Shown: piece by piece, positions 32,679 to 40,979 of the stretch
Layout: every line of letters starts with the position of its first letter
Position numbering within the stretch: position 1 is the first letter of the stretch
Translations under genes and position numbers: made by a program
The notes under the pieces: generated by a model
Database searches by the model: none
What the model saw: the letters and a program-made list of their open reading frames with translations, nothing else
What the model was told of the DNA's origin: nothing
Source of the DNA: Actinomycetospora succinea
GTDB lineage: Bacteria; Actinomycetota; Actinomycetes; Mycobacteriales; Pseudonocardiaceae
Direction of reading: 5' to 3'
Assembly: GCF_004363095.1 (NCBI RefSeq)
Contig: NZ_SNYO01000004.1
Location: 375,905 to 439,904, forward strand
Length of the DNA: 64,000 nucleotides

Positions 32679-32695
32679 ATCCCACTCACCGGGAC
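32679..32695. promoter_or_regulatory. Inverted repeat B, likely IclR operator
   Basis: ATCCCACTCACCGGGAC lies 6 bases after the iclR stop and 76 bases before the cupin ATG. Shared with site A: TCCCACT, the A at position 10 and GGGAC. A further partial copy, TTCCACTGGA, is next to the cupin ribosome site (about 32755). This suggests that the IclR protein also controls the cupin-monooxygenase pair. Confidence 0.55.
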
Positions 32696-32770
32696 GGGAT
32701 GTTGGGCCGTCGGCGGTGGATCCGGACTCTGTGACCCCAGGCACACCACTCGGTTCCACTGGAGGCGCAG

Positions 32771-33238
32771 ATGTCACTGGGCGGCGGTTACATGCTCCCG
32801 TCCCGGGAGGGTCGGCAGATCCCGGCGATCGGGATCGGCATCACGGCGAAGGCCACCGGCGAGAACACTCGGGACGCCTACTCGCTGTTCGAGTACGCGG
32901 TCCCCGGCGGGGTCAACGGGCCGCCGCCGCACGTGCACACCCGCGAGGACGAGTCGTTCATCTGCCTCGCCGGGAAGCTCGACGTGATGCTGGGCGGGGA
33001 GGACGTCACGCTCGGCGCGGGCGACTACCTGCTGCTGCCCCGCGACGTCGTGCACACCTTCCGCAACCCGTACGACGACGAGGCGCGCGTGATCTCCGTG
33101 GTGTCGCCGGCGGGGCTCGAGGCCTACTACCAGGCGCTCGCCGACCTGCCGCCGGGCAAGAAGGACCTCTCGGTGATGCAGGCGATCATGGCCGACTTCG
33201 GCATCGAGCTGCGCCTGCCCGCGGGGAGTCCCTCGTGA
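32771..33238 (+). CDS. Cupin domain protein, first gene of the cupin-FMO pair
   Basis: A 155-residue cupin. PPHVHTREDESFICLAGKLDVMLGG contains the HxH-x-E metal site, and GDYLLLPRDVVHTFRNP the second histidine motif. It resembles quercetinase-like or storage cupins, but the function is not predictable. ATG at 32771 follows GGAGG. The stop overlaps the GTG start of the flavin monooxygenase (GTGA), so the pair is translationally coupled. Confidence 0.88.
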   Translation: MSLGGGYMLPSREGRQIPAIGIGITAKATGENTRDAYSLFEYAVPGGVNGPPPHVHTREDESFICLAGKLDVMLGGEDVTLGAGDYLLLPRDVVHTFRNPYDDEARVISVVSPAGLEAYYQALADLPPGKKDLSVMQAIMADFGIELRLPAGSPS

Positions 33239-34728
33239 GGATCGGCATCGTCGGCGCCGGCGTCGCCGGGCTCGTCACCGCGAAGGTCCTCACCGAGGTC
33301 GGCCACGACGTCGTCGTCTACGACCGCACGCCCGACGTCGGCGGCGTCTGGAGCGCGACCCGGCGCTACCCGGGCCTGTGCACGCAGAGCCCGCGCGACA
33401 CCTACGCGTTCTCCGACTTCCCGATGCCCCGCGACCTGCCCGAATGGCCGTCCGGCGAGCAGGTGCAGGCCTATCTCGAGGCCTACGCCGCGCACACGGG
33501 CGTCGACCGCCTGCTGCGCCTGGAGACCGAGGTGACCTCGGCGGTGCCGGGTGACACCGGATGGGTGCTGGAGACCTCGGCGGGGACCGACACCGTCGAC
33601 CACCTCGTCGTCGCCAACGGCGTGTTCTGCGAGCCGTCGGTGCCGACCTTCCCGGGCGTCGAGGAGTTCACCGCCGCCGGCGGCCAGGTCGTCCCGGCCA
33701 CCGCGCTGCACAACGCCGAGCAGGTCCGTGACCGGCACGTCGTCGTCCTGGGCTACGGCAAGACCGCGTGCGACGTGGCGGTCGCGGTGGGGCCGACCGC
33801 CGCGTCGACGACGGTCGTGGCGCGCCAGCTCGTGTGGAAGGTGCCGCGCTTCGTCGGCGGGTTCCTCAACTTCAAGCACCTGCTGCTCACCCGCCTCGGC
33901 GAGTCGCTGTTCCGCTACCGCTACCTGCGCGGGATCGAGAAGTTCCTGCACGGGCCGGCGAACGGGCTCCGCAGCCGGATCCTCGACTCGCTGGGCCCGG
34001 TGTCGGCGCGCCAGTTCGGGCTGAAGGACCTCGACCTCGTGCCGCGCGGCTGCTTCGAGGACATCGTCCGCGGCGCCATCGGCCTGACCACCGACGGCTT
34101 CTACGAGGCCGTGCGCGCTGGGGAGATCGCGGTGCGCCGCGACCGGACGATCGTGCGGCTCCTCGAGAAGGACGGCGCCCCGCACCTCGAGCTCGACGAC
34201 GGCACGGTGCTGCGCGCCGACACGCTCGTCTGCGCCACCGGGTTCCGCCAGGGCGTGCCGTTCCTGCCCGACGACGTCGTCGCGCGCCTGCACGACGAGC
34301 GCGGCAACTTCCTGCTCTACCGCCAGATCCTGCCGACCGACGTCGCGGACGTGACCTTCGCGGGCTACAACTCCTCGTTCTTCAGTCCGCTCAACGCCGA
34401 GATGGCGGCGGCCTGGGTCGCCGCGCACCTCGCCGGGCGGGTCGACCTGCCCTCGCCGGCGGCGATGCGCCTCGCCGTCGACGAGCAGATCGCCTTCATG
34501 GACGGCGCGACCGACGGCCACCACGCGCACGGCACCAAGATCATCCCGTTCTCGCTGCACAACGTCGACGAGGTGCTCGGCGACCTCGACCTCGACATCT
34601 CCCGCGGCGCCCGGGTCAAGCAGTACCTCAACCCCGTCGACCCGTCGGCCTACGCGGGCGTGGCGCCGCGGCTGAAGGAGCGGCTGGCGGCTCCGGAACC
34701 GGCGCAGGAGTCGCTGGCCCAGGCCTGA
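33235..34728 (+). CDS. Flavin-containing monooxygenase
   Basis: 497 residues with two Rossmann folds: VGAGVAGLVTAKVL (FAD, N-terminus) and VVLGYGKTACDVA (NADPH, about residue 165). GGVWSATRRYPGLCTQSP and ATGFRQ are typical FMO-type segments. The exact Baeyer-Villiger fingerprint FxGxxxHxxxW is not present. It could hydroxylate or S/N-oxidise a substrate feeding the nearby ring-cleavage operon; this link rests on the shared IclR-type sites. GTG at 33235 overlaps the cupin stop. A palindromic repeat starts at its stop codon. Confidence 0.88.
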   Translation: MRIGIVGAGVAGLVTAKVLTEVGHDVVVYDRTPDVGGVWSATRRYPGLCTQSPRDTYAFSDFPMPRDLPEWPSGEQVQAYLEAYAAHTGVDRLLRLETEVTSAVPGDTGWVLETSAGTDTVDHLVVANGVFCEPSVPTFPGVEEFTAAGGQVVPATALHNAEQVRDRHVVVLGYGKTACDVAVAVGPTAASTTVVARQLVWKVPRFVGGFLNFKHLLLTRLGESLFRYRYLRGIEKFLHGPANGLRSRILDSLGPVSARQFGLKDLDLVPRGCFEDIVRGAIGLTTDGFYEAVRAGEIAVRRDRTIVRLLEKDGAPHLELDDGTVLRADTLVCATGFRQGVPFLPDDVVARLHDERGNFLLYRQILPTDVADVTFAGYNSSFFSPLNAEMAAAWVAAHLAGRVDLPSPAAMRLAVDEQIAFMDGATDGHHAHGTKIIPFSLHNVDEVLGDLDLDISRGARVKQYLNPVDPSAYAGVAPRLKERLAAPEPAQESLAQA

Positions 34729-34793
34729 AGATCGCCGTCTCGGTGACGATCGCCGTCAGATCCGACAGCGATCGTCACCGAATCAGCGATCTT
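34728..34793. repeat. 66-bp palindromic repeat, left copy
   Basis: A near-perfect hairpin: outer arms AAGATCGC/GCGATCTT and inner 13-bp arms CGGTGACGATCGC (34741-34753) and GCGATCGTCACCG (34768-34780). It starts on the last base of the FMO stop. It aligns without gaps to 35739-35804 at 56 of 66 positions. The central GTCAGATCCGAC is identical in both and is itself nearly palindromic. It can serve as a terminator, but the conserved loop suggests a dispersed palindromic element. Confidence 0.85.
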
Positions 34794-34842
34794 GCGGGAA
34801 GACGCGTGGATCCGGGGGGCGCCCGGCTGCGTCGAACCGGGC

Positions 34843-35757
34843 ATGAGCACCCCGTCGTCCGACGCCGCGATCCGGCGTCTCGTCCGCGCCCAGCACGGCG
34901 TGGTGAGCCTGGAGCAGGCGCGCACGGCCGGCCTGAGCGACGAGACCGTCCGTCGCCGGGTCGGGACACGCGCGTGGCTGCCGGCCGGGCCGCGCGTGTT
35001 CCTGGTGGCCGAACACGAGGAGACGCCCGCGTCGCGCACGGTCGCGGCGATGCTGTCGGTCGGCGAGGGCGCGGTGCTCGTGGGTCTGTCGGCGGCGTGG
35101 TGGTGGGACCTGTACGAGCGTCCGCCGGCGCTGATCGACATCGCGGTAGGGCGTCAGGTGCGGCCGCGTGACGGTGTGCGGCTGCGGCGCCGCGACATCC
35201 CGCCCGCCGACCGGACGCGGTGTCGCCGGCTGGCGGTGACGTGCCGCCCGGCAACGGTCCTGGACGCCGGGGTGGCCCTGGGGCTGCAGGGTGGCGCGCG
35301 GCTGATGGACAACGCCCTGCTCCGCCGTCGCGTCACGTTGCCGGCCCTGCGCGAGGCGCATCACCGCGGTCTGGGACGGCAGGGCGCGACGCTGGCCGGG
35401 AAGCTCCTGGTCCTGGCCGGCGACGGTGCCCGATCGGAGGCCGAGCGGCGCGCGCACCGGTTGATGCGCCGTGCCGGGATCGGGGGCTGGAGCGCGAACA
35501 CCGAGATCGTCCTGCCGGGGTTCGGCCGCGCGCTGGGCGACGTGGTGTTCGCCGAGGAGAAGGTCGTGCTCGAGATCGACGGGTGGGCCTACCACCGGGG
35601 CCTGCGCGCCTTCCTGCTCGACGGGCCCCGACAGTCGGCGCTGGCGGCCGCCGGCTGGGTCGTGGTGCGGACCCACTGGCACGAGCTGACCGGTGACCCG
35701 GACACCTTCCTCGCGACCCTGCGCCGGACGCTGGCCGCGAGATCGCGGTCTCGGTGA
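34843..35757 (+). CDS. AbiEi-like N-terminal domain / DUF559 (Vsr-like) protein
   Basis: 304 residues. Residues about 5-60 form a winged-helix region like the type IV antitoxin AbiEi domain (RRLVRAQHGVVSLEQARTAGLSDETVRRRV; RVFLVAEHE). The C-terminal 100 residues resemble DUF559, a Vsr/restriction-endonuclease-like fold, with VVLEIDGWAYHRG (E-x-D) and LAAAGWVVVRTHWHELT. Such proteins are very common in actinobacteria and are of unknown function; a nuclease role is inferred from fold. No toxin partner is adjacent. ATG at 34843. The gene lies exactly between two copies of a 66-bp palindrome, and its stop lies inside the second copy. Confidence 0.85.
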   Translation: MSTPSSDAAIRRLVRAQHGVVSLEQARTAGLSDETVRRRVGTRAWLPAGPRVFLVAEHEETPASRTVAAMLSVGEGAVLVGLSAAWWWDLYERPPALIDIAVGRQVRPRDGVRLRRRDIPPADRTRCRRLAVTCRPATVLDAGVALGLQGGARLMDNALLRRRVTLPALREAHHRGLGRQGATLAGKLLVLAGDGARSEAERRAHRLMRRAGIGGWSANTEIVLPGFGRALGDVVFAEEKVVLEIDGWAYHRGLRAFLLDGPRQSALAAAGWVVVRTHWHELTGDPDTFLATLRRTLAARSRSR

Positions 35758-35804
35758 CGTTCCCTGTCAGATCCGACGGCGATCGTCACCGAGACGGCGA
35801 TCAT
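35739..35804. repeat. 66-bp palindromic repeat, right copy
   Basis: A direct copy of 34728-34793, with 10 differences. Its outer arms, GATCGCGGTCTCGGTGACG and CGTCACCGAGACGGCGATC, pair at 18 of 19 positions. Several changes relative to the left copy improve outer pairing while weakening the inner stem, so the fold is kept although sequence drifts. It contains the stop codon of the DUF559 gene (35755-35757). Confidence 0.85.
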
Positions 35805-35945
35805 GGAGCAGCGCCCGGGACCAGGTGAGCTCCCGGGACTCGACGGCGAGCGCGGCGGCCACGACGGGTCCTCCTCGAGGAGAACGATGACGCCTTGTCA
35901 CGGTCTTCCTGGCGACACCGTTCGTCGAGCACTAGCGTTCCCGTC

Positions 35946-36413
35946 GTGACGCCGAGCGATCCGCCCGTGGGCAGCGCGTTCCTGCTCACCCAGCTGGGCA
36001 CCCACGCCGCGCAGGCCTTCGCGCGGCGGATCGGCGAGCTCGACCTGACCCCGCCGCAGACCGGTCTCCTGCGGGCGATCGCGGGCGCGCCCGGCAGCAG
36101 CCAGCAGGCGCTCGCGGAGCTGCTGGGCACGCCCGCCACCCGGCTCGTCGCGCTCGTCGACGGGCTCGAGCAGCGGGGACTCGTCGAGCGCCGCCGCAAC
36201 CCGAACGACCGGCGCCTGCACGCCGTGCACCTCACCGACGCGGGCACGGCGCTCATGGCCGACATCGGGCGGGTCGCCCGCGCGCACGACGACGCCGTCC
36301 TCGCCGCCCTCGACCCCGACGAGCGGACGCGGCTGCGCGAGCTGCTCGGGAAGGTCGCCGCCGACCAGGGCCTCACGCCCGGCGTGCACCCGGGCTACAA
36401 GACCCTGCGCTGA
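35946..36413 (+). CDS. MarR family transcriptional regulator
   Basis: A 155-residue winged-helix regulator. LTPPQTGLLRAIAGAPGSSQQALAELLGTPATRLVALVDGLEQRGLVERRRNPNDRRLHAVHLTDAG is the MarR DNA-binding core, flanked by dimerisation helices. GTG at 35946. The 141-base gap after the right palindrome holds TCCTCGAGGA (about 35870) and no gene. It is followed on the same strand by the DUF2243 and CtaG-like genes, which it may control. Confidence 0.9.
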   Translation: MTPSDPPVGSAFLLTQLGTHAAQAFARRIGELDLTPPQTGLLRAIAGAPGSSQQALAELLGTPATRLVALVDGLEQRGLVERRRNPNDRRLHAVHLTDAGTALMADIGRVARAHDDAVLAALDPDERTRLRELLGKVAADQGLTPGVHPGYKTLR

Positions 36414-36452
36414 ACCGGTGTGCGGCCCGGGCGGCGCCGGGCACCACGCCTC

Positions 36453-36896
36453 ATGTCACCCACCGGGCGCTCCGTCCTCGCCGGCGTCCTCATCGGGGTG
36501 GGCGTGGCGGCCTTCCTCGACGAGACCGTGTTCCACCAGCTGCTGCACTGGCACCACTTCTACGACGGCTCGACGCTCGAGGCCGGCCTGGTCTCCGACG
36601 GCATCTTCCACGCGGGCGGCTGGATCGCGATCGTCGTCGGGCTGTTCCTGTTCGCCGACCTGCAGCGCCGGCGTCTCACCGTCCCGAAGCGCGTGTGGGC
36701 CGGCGGCCTGCTCGGGTGGGGCGTCTTCCAGGTCTACGACGGGCTCTTCCAGCACAAGGTGCTCGGCCTGCACCAGATCCGCTACGAGGTCGACCTCCTG
36801 CCCTACGACCTCGCCTGGAACATCAGCGGCGCGCTCGGCATCGTCCTCGGCGTCGTCCTGCTGACCGGCCGGGCGCGCCGGGTGGAGGCGGCGTGA
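36453..36896 (+). CDS. DUF2243 family membrane protein
   Basis: 147 residues, four predicted membrane helices. The hallmark segments are FLDETVFHQLLHWHHFYD and DGIFHAGGWIAIVVGLFLFAD, with HQIRYEVDLLPYDLAWN near the third helix. The conserved histidines suggest a metal or heme-related role, but the function is unknown. It is usually found beside CtaG-like proteins, as here. ATG at 36453 is preferred to a GTG at 36420, which would add a basic leader. The stop overlaps the next GTG by 3 bases. Confidence 0.88.
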   Translation: MSPTGRSVLAGVLIGVGVAAFLDETVFHQLLHWHHFYDGSTLEAGLVSDGIFHAGGWIAIVVGLFLFADLQRRRLTVPKRVWAGGLLGWGVFQVYDGLFQHKVLGLHQIRYEVDLLPYDLAWNISGALGIVLGVVLLTGRARRVEAA

Positions 36897-37693
36897 CCGG
36901 CATGCACCACGGCGGCGGGGGCACCGGCGCGTGGCCCGCCCTCGCGGTGCTCGTGATCGCGCTGCCCTACCTCGCGGCCGGCCGGCGGCTGCACCGGCGC
37001 GGCGACCGCTGGCCCGCGGCGCGCTGGGCCGCCGCCGCGGGCGGAGTGGGCGCGCTGGCCACGGCCCTGGCGCTGCCCACCGCCCCGTTCGCCGTGCACG
37101 TCGCCGGCCACCTGCTGCTGGCGATGCTCGGGCCGCTGCTCCTCGCGCTCGCCGCGCCGGTGACCCTCGCGCTGCGCGCCCTGCCCCCGACCGGCCGCCG
37201 GCGCCTGCTGCGTGTCCTGCACAGCCGGCCCGCACGCGTGATCGTCACCCCGCCCGTGGTGCTCGCCGCAGAGCTCGGCGGGATGGCGGCCTTCTACCTC
37301 ACCGACCTCTTCACGCTCGCGCACGCGCACCCGCTCGTCATGGCCCTGGTCGACCTCCACATGGTGCTCGCGGGCCTGCTGCTCGCCGTGGTCCTCGTCG
37401 GCGCCGACCCGCTCCCGCGGCGGCCCCGCCTCGTCGTCTCCCTGCTCACGCTGCTGGTCGCGGCGGCGGGCCACGACGTGCTCGCCAAGCTGATGTACGC
37501 CCTCGTCCTGCCGGCGCACGGCGGCACCCCGGACGAGATCCGGCTCGGCGCGCAGGTCATGTACTACGGCGGCAGCGCGGTGGAGATCGCGATCGCCGTC
37601 GTGCTCATGGCCGGCTGGTACGCCCGCGGCGGGCGGGAGCTGCGGCGCGCGGCCGCCCGGCGGACCGCTAGTGCGACCCCAGCACGCGGGTGA
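36893..37693 (+). CDS. CtaG-like cytochrome c oxidase assembly protein
   Basis: 266 residues, about seven membrane helices, of the CtaG/Caa3 assembly family. HVAGHLLLAMLGPLLLALAAPVTLALRALP is the family signature, with conserved histidines in HAHPLVMALVDLHMVLAG and AGHDVLAKLMY that may handle copper. It acts in the cytoplasmic membrane in maturation of the CuB site of terminal oxidases (family inference). GTG at 36893 overlaps the DUF2243 stop. Its 3' end overlaps the convergent decarboxylase by 26 bases. Confidence 0.88.
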   Translation: MTGMHHGGGGTGAWPALAVLVIALPYLAAGRRLHRRGDRWPAARWAAAAGGVGALATALALPTAPFAVHVAGHLLLAMLGPLLLALAAPVTLALRALPPTGRRRLLRVLHSRPARVIVTPPVVLAAELGGMAAFYLTDLFTLAHAHPLVMALVDLHMVLAGLLLAVVLVGADPLPRRPRLVVSLLTLLVAAAGHDVLAKLMYALVLPAHGGTPDEIRLGAQVMYYGGSAVEIAIAVVLMAGWYARGGRELRRAAARRTASATPARG

Positions 37694-39347
37694 GCGCGGC
37701 GAGCAGGTCCGGGACGTCGTCGCGCGGGACCACGGCCTGCACGAGGGTCACCCGCTCGGGGTTCGCGGTGGCGCCCGCGAAGGCCTCGCGCAGCTCGCCG
37801 ACGGTCGTGGCGCGCGTGGCCACCAGGTGGTCGCCGCCGCCGAGGGCGCGGGCGAGCGCCGGCCAGTCCCACGGCGTGATGTCGTTGTACGACTCCGCGG
37901 GCCCGTGGATCGCGCGCTCCACGGTGTAGCCGTCGTTGTCGACGACGACGATCACCGCGGGGATGCGCTCGCGCAGCACGGTGGCGAGCTCGGTCGCCGT
38001 CATCTGCGCGGCGCCGTCGCCGATGAGCAGCACGCCGCGGTGCCCGGGGTGCGCGGTGCAGGTCCCCAGCAGCGCCGGCATCGTGTAGCCGATCGACGCC
38101 CACAGCGGCTGGCCGACGAACGTGACGCCGGCGGGCAGCCGGTGCGGCGCCATCCCGTAGAAGCTCGTGCCCTGGTCGGCGAGCACGATGTCGCCGCTGC
38201 GCAGGAAGCCGCTGACCTCCGCCCACAGGGTGTCCTGGCTCAGGGCGTCGCCGTCCGGTGCGGCGCCCGCGGCCGGGGTGGGCTCCGCGATCGGCTCCGA
38301 GGGCGCGGGGCCGCTGCGGCGGGCGGCGACCTCGGCGACCAGCGGTTCGAGCGCCGCCAGCGCCGTCGGCAGCTCGACCGGGGAGAACGTGGCCGCGCCG
38401 ACCGCGGCGGACCGCGGGCCGAGGTCGATGGTGCGGCTGCGCGTGATCTGCTGGGTGAACATGCCGCTGTTGAGGTCGGTGAACACGACCCCCGCGACGA
38501 CGAGCACCGCGGCGTCCTCGACCGCCGCGCGCGTCACCGGCGGGCTCGTGGCGCCGGTGTAGGTGCCGGCGAAGCGGGGCGCGCTCTCGTCGACCAGGCT
38601 CTTCGCCCACGGCGTCACCGCGTGCGGCAGCGGCCCGGCGGCGAGCAGGCGGGCCAGCGTCTCGCCCGCCCCGAGCCGGTGGACGGTCAGGCCGGCGAGC
38701 AGCGTGACGTCGTCGGGCGTCGAGGCGGTCTCGAACAGGCGCCGCGCGGCGTCGACGAAGCCCGCGAGCGCCTCCGGGTCGGTGGTGTCGACGGTCGCCG
38801 GGAGCGCCGCCCGAGTCCGCTCGGCGGGGCCGGCGGCGACGTCGGCGGGGATGACGAGGTAGCCGGGCAGGCGCCGGTCGCGGACTTCCCGCAGCACCCG
38901 GTCGATCTCGTCGACGGCGTTCTCGTGGGTCAGCGACGCCCGCGCGCACGTGATGTCGGCGTGCATCGCGGTGAAGTGGCCGAAGCGCCCGTCGCCGAGG
39001 GTGTGGTGCACCGGACGGTGCTGCGCCTGCGCGGTCAGGGCCGGCGCGCCGACGATGTGCACCACCGGCACGTGCTCGGCGAACGCCCCGGCGATCGCGT
39101 TGATCGCGGACAGCTCGCCCACCCCGAACGTCGTGCACAGCGCCGCGATCCCGCGCAGGCGCCCGTAGCCGTCGGCGGCGTAGCCGGCGTTGAGCTCGTT
39201 GGTGCACCCGGTCCAGCGCACCGTCGGGTGGTGCGTGACGTGGTCGAGCATCGCGAGGCTGTAGTCGCCGGGGACCCCGAAGACGCGGTCCACCCCCAGC
39301 TCCGCCAGCCGGTCGACGAGGTGGTCGGCGACGGTGTATCCGCTCAC
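37668..39347 (-). CDS. 2-oxoacid decarboxylase (pyruvate/indolepyruvate decarboxylase family)
   Basis: A 559-residue ThDP enzyme. Catalytic Glu is in GCTNELNAGYAADGYGR (about residue 51), the His-His pair in HRPVHHTLGDG (about 113-114), and the ThDP motif in LLIGDGAAQMTATEL...VVVDNDGYT. These residues are diagnostic of PDC/IPDC/KdcA-type decarboxylases that release an aldehyde from a 2-oxoacid. Substrates could be indolepyruvate, branched-chain or phenylpyruvate. It starts with GTG at 39347, 16 bases after an AMP-ligase on the same strand, so the two probably form an operon. Confidence 0.92.
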   Translation of the reverse strand: MSGYTVADHLVDRLAELGVDRVFGVPGDYSLAMLDHVTHHPTVRWTGCTNELNAGYAADGYGRLRGIAALCTTFGVGELSAINAIAGAFAEHVPVVHIVGAPALTAQAQHRPVHHTLGDGRFGHFTAMHADITCARASLTHENAVDEIDRVLREVRDRRLPGYLVIPADVAAGPAERTRAALPATVDTTDPEALAGFVDAARRLFETASTPDDVTLLAGLTVHRLGAGETLARLLAAGPLPHAVTPWAKSLVDESAPRFAGTYTGATSPPVTRAAVEDAAVLVVAGVVFTDLNSGMFTQQITRSRTIDLGPRSAAVGAATFSPVELPTALAALEPLVAEVAARRSGPAPSEPIAEPTPAAGAAPDGDALSQDTLWAEVSGFLRSGDIVLADQGTSFYGMAPHRLPAGVTFVGQPLWASIGYTMPALLGTCTAHPGHRGVLLIGDGAAQMTATELATVLRERIPAVIVVVDNDGYTVERAIHGPAESYNDITPWDWPALARALGGGDHLVATRATTVGELREAFAGATANPERVTLVQAVVPRDDVPDLLAALTRVLGSH

Positions 39348-39363
39348 GCGGGGGAGACTCCCA

Positions 39364-40944
39364 TCAGCTCGGGGCGTGGGCCAGGATCGCGGCCCGGTCG
39401 GGCTTGCCCTGCTCGGTGAGCGGGACGTCGTCGACCGGCACGACCACGAGGCTCGCGGCCACGGCCTCGCCGTGCTCGCCGGCGACCGCGTCGCGGCAGG
39501 TCTGCGGGTCGATCCCGGCGCCGTCCCACGCCTGCACCGCCACGACGCGCCGGTCGCCGTCGACCACGCACACCGCGTACCGCACGGCGTCGGTCCGCAT
39601 CAGCGTGTCCTCGACGCCGGTCGGCGTCACGAGCCGCCCGTCGACGACCGCGCAGTCGGCGGCGCGCCCGAGGATGTGCAGGTACCCCTCGGCGTCGAGG
39701 CGGCCGAGGTCGCCGGTGCGGTACCAGCCGTCGACGAAGTGCTCGGCCTGCTCGCCGGGCCGGTTGCGGTAGCCGTGGGCCATGGCGGGCGAGCGCACCT
39801 CGATGGTGCCGAACTCCGGGTCGAGCGCGCCGTCGGTCCCGGATGCCGCGGAGCGGCGGAACCGCACCTCCACGCCGGGCAGGACGCGCCCGGCGCTGGT
39901 GGCGCGTCCGGGGTCGTCGGGGTCGTACTCGGCGGGCCGCAGCGCGCTGACGATCCCCATCTCGCTGGCGCCGTAGGTGTGCGCGACGACGGGGCCCAGC
40001 CGCGCGCGGGCGCGACGGCGCAGCGTGGGCGGCGCCGACGCCCCGATGTGCGTGAGGGTCCGCAGCGTCGAGAGGTCGCGGCGGGCGAGGTCGGGGTGGT
40101 CCATGAGCGCGACCAGCTGGGGCTCGACGAGGAACAGGTCGGTGATGCCCTCGGCCTCGATCTGCTCGAGCAGCGCCGCGGGCTCGGAGTCGTCGCGCAG
40201 CACCACCGTGCCGCCGCCGATGATCGTCTGGGCGACGAGGATCTGCGTCAGGTACGCCTCCGCGCCGGAGGCGAGCTGGCGGCGCTCCGGGCGGTGCGGG
40301 GTCGCGACCGCCGCGGCCCAGGCGGCGACGTCGCGCACGCTGCTCTTCGGGATGCCGGTGGTCCCGCCCGACGACAGCACGGTGCCGAGGTCCGACAGGT
40401 GCGACCGTGACGCGAACGGCTCGGACGACTGCGCGGCGGCGAGCTCGTCGAGACGGCGCGGGACGCCCTCGACCGGGCCGACCGCGACGACCGGGGCCGC
40501 CGTCGCCGGCAACCAGTGCGCGGTCTGCGGGAACACGACGACCAGCGCCGGGTCGATCTGCTCGAGCTGGCGGGCCCGCCGGTCCGCCCCCGGCGGCGCC
40601 GACAGGTACACCGCGCCGGCGTCGATCAGGTGCGTCGCGTAGCGGACCGCGAGCGCGTCGGGGCGGTTCGGCCCGTACTGGGCGACGATGTCGCCGGGCC
40701 CGATGTCGAGGCTCGCCAGCGCCCGGGCGTAGCGGTGGACGAGCGCCAGCAGCTCGCCCCCGGTGGTCTCGCCGTCGGGGTGGCGCAGGACGACGCGGTC
40801 ACCGGCGTCGCGCAGGGCGCCGACGATCTGCTCGACCGAGGGGTGGACGCCGGGGGCGGTGGGAGAGGCGGTGGGAGAGGCTGTCGTCCGGATCGTCCCC
40901 GCCGTGTTCGTCACGTTCCGTACCGTTCCGGGCGGGGTCCTCAT
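39364..40944 (-). CDS. AMP-dependent acyl-CoA synthetase/ligase
   Basis: A 526-residue ANL-superfamily adenylating enzyme. The P-loop is LSSGGTTGIPKS, the A5-type motif HTYGASEMG, YRTGDLGRLDAEGYLHILGR the hinge, and LTEQGKPDR supplies the catalytic lysine. The acid substrate is unknown. It resembles salicylate/2,3-dihydroxybenzoate-AMP ligases in its long hydrophobic pocket region, but I would not name it. ATG at 40944, with an N-terminal Thr/Ala/Pro-rich leader of about 30 residues. It is divergent from psuG, 35 bases away. Confidence 0.88.
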   Translation of the reverse strand: MRTPPGTVRNVTNTAGTIRTTASPTASPTAPGVHPSVEQIVGALRDAGDRVVLRHPDGETTGGELLALVHRYARALASLDIGPGDIVAQYGPNRPDALAVRYATHLIDAGAVYLSAPPGADRRARQLEQIDPALVVVFPQTAHWLPATAAPVVAVGPVEGVPRRLDELAAAQSSEPFASRSHLSDLGTVLSSGGTTGIPKSSVRDVAAWAAAVATPHRPERRQLASGAEAYLTQILVAQTIIGGGTVVLRDDSEPAALLEQIEAEGITDLFLVEPQLVALMDHPDLARRDLSTLRTLTHIGASAPPTLRRRARARLGPVVAHTYGASEMGIVSALRPAEYDPDDPGRATSAGRVLPGVEVRFRRSAASGTDGALDPEFGTIEVRSPAMAHGYRNRPGEQAEHFVDGWYRTGDLGRLDAEGYLHILGRAADCAVVDGRLVTPTGVEDTLMRTDAVRYAVCVVDGDRRVVAVQAWDGAGIDPQTCRDAVAGEHGEAVAASLVVVPVDDVPLTEQGKPDRAAILAHAPS

Positions 40945-40979
40945 GATCCAGCGGCCGAACGGGTGAGGGGGAGTCGCCG

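Noticed and set aside
34728..35804. Transposon or insertion sequence around the DUF559 gene
   Set aside because: There is no transposase, no inverted terminal orientation (the copies are direct) and no target duplication that I can see. I kept it only as a repeat finding.
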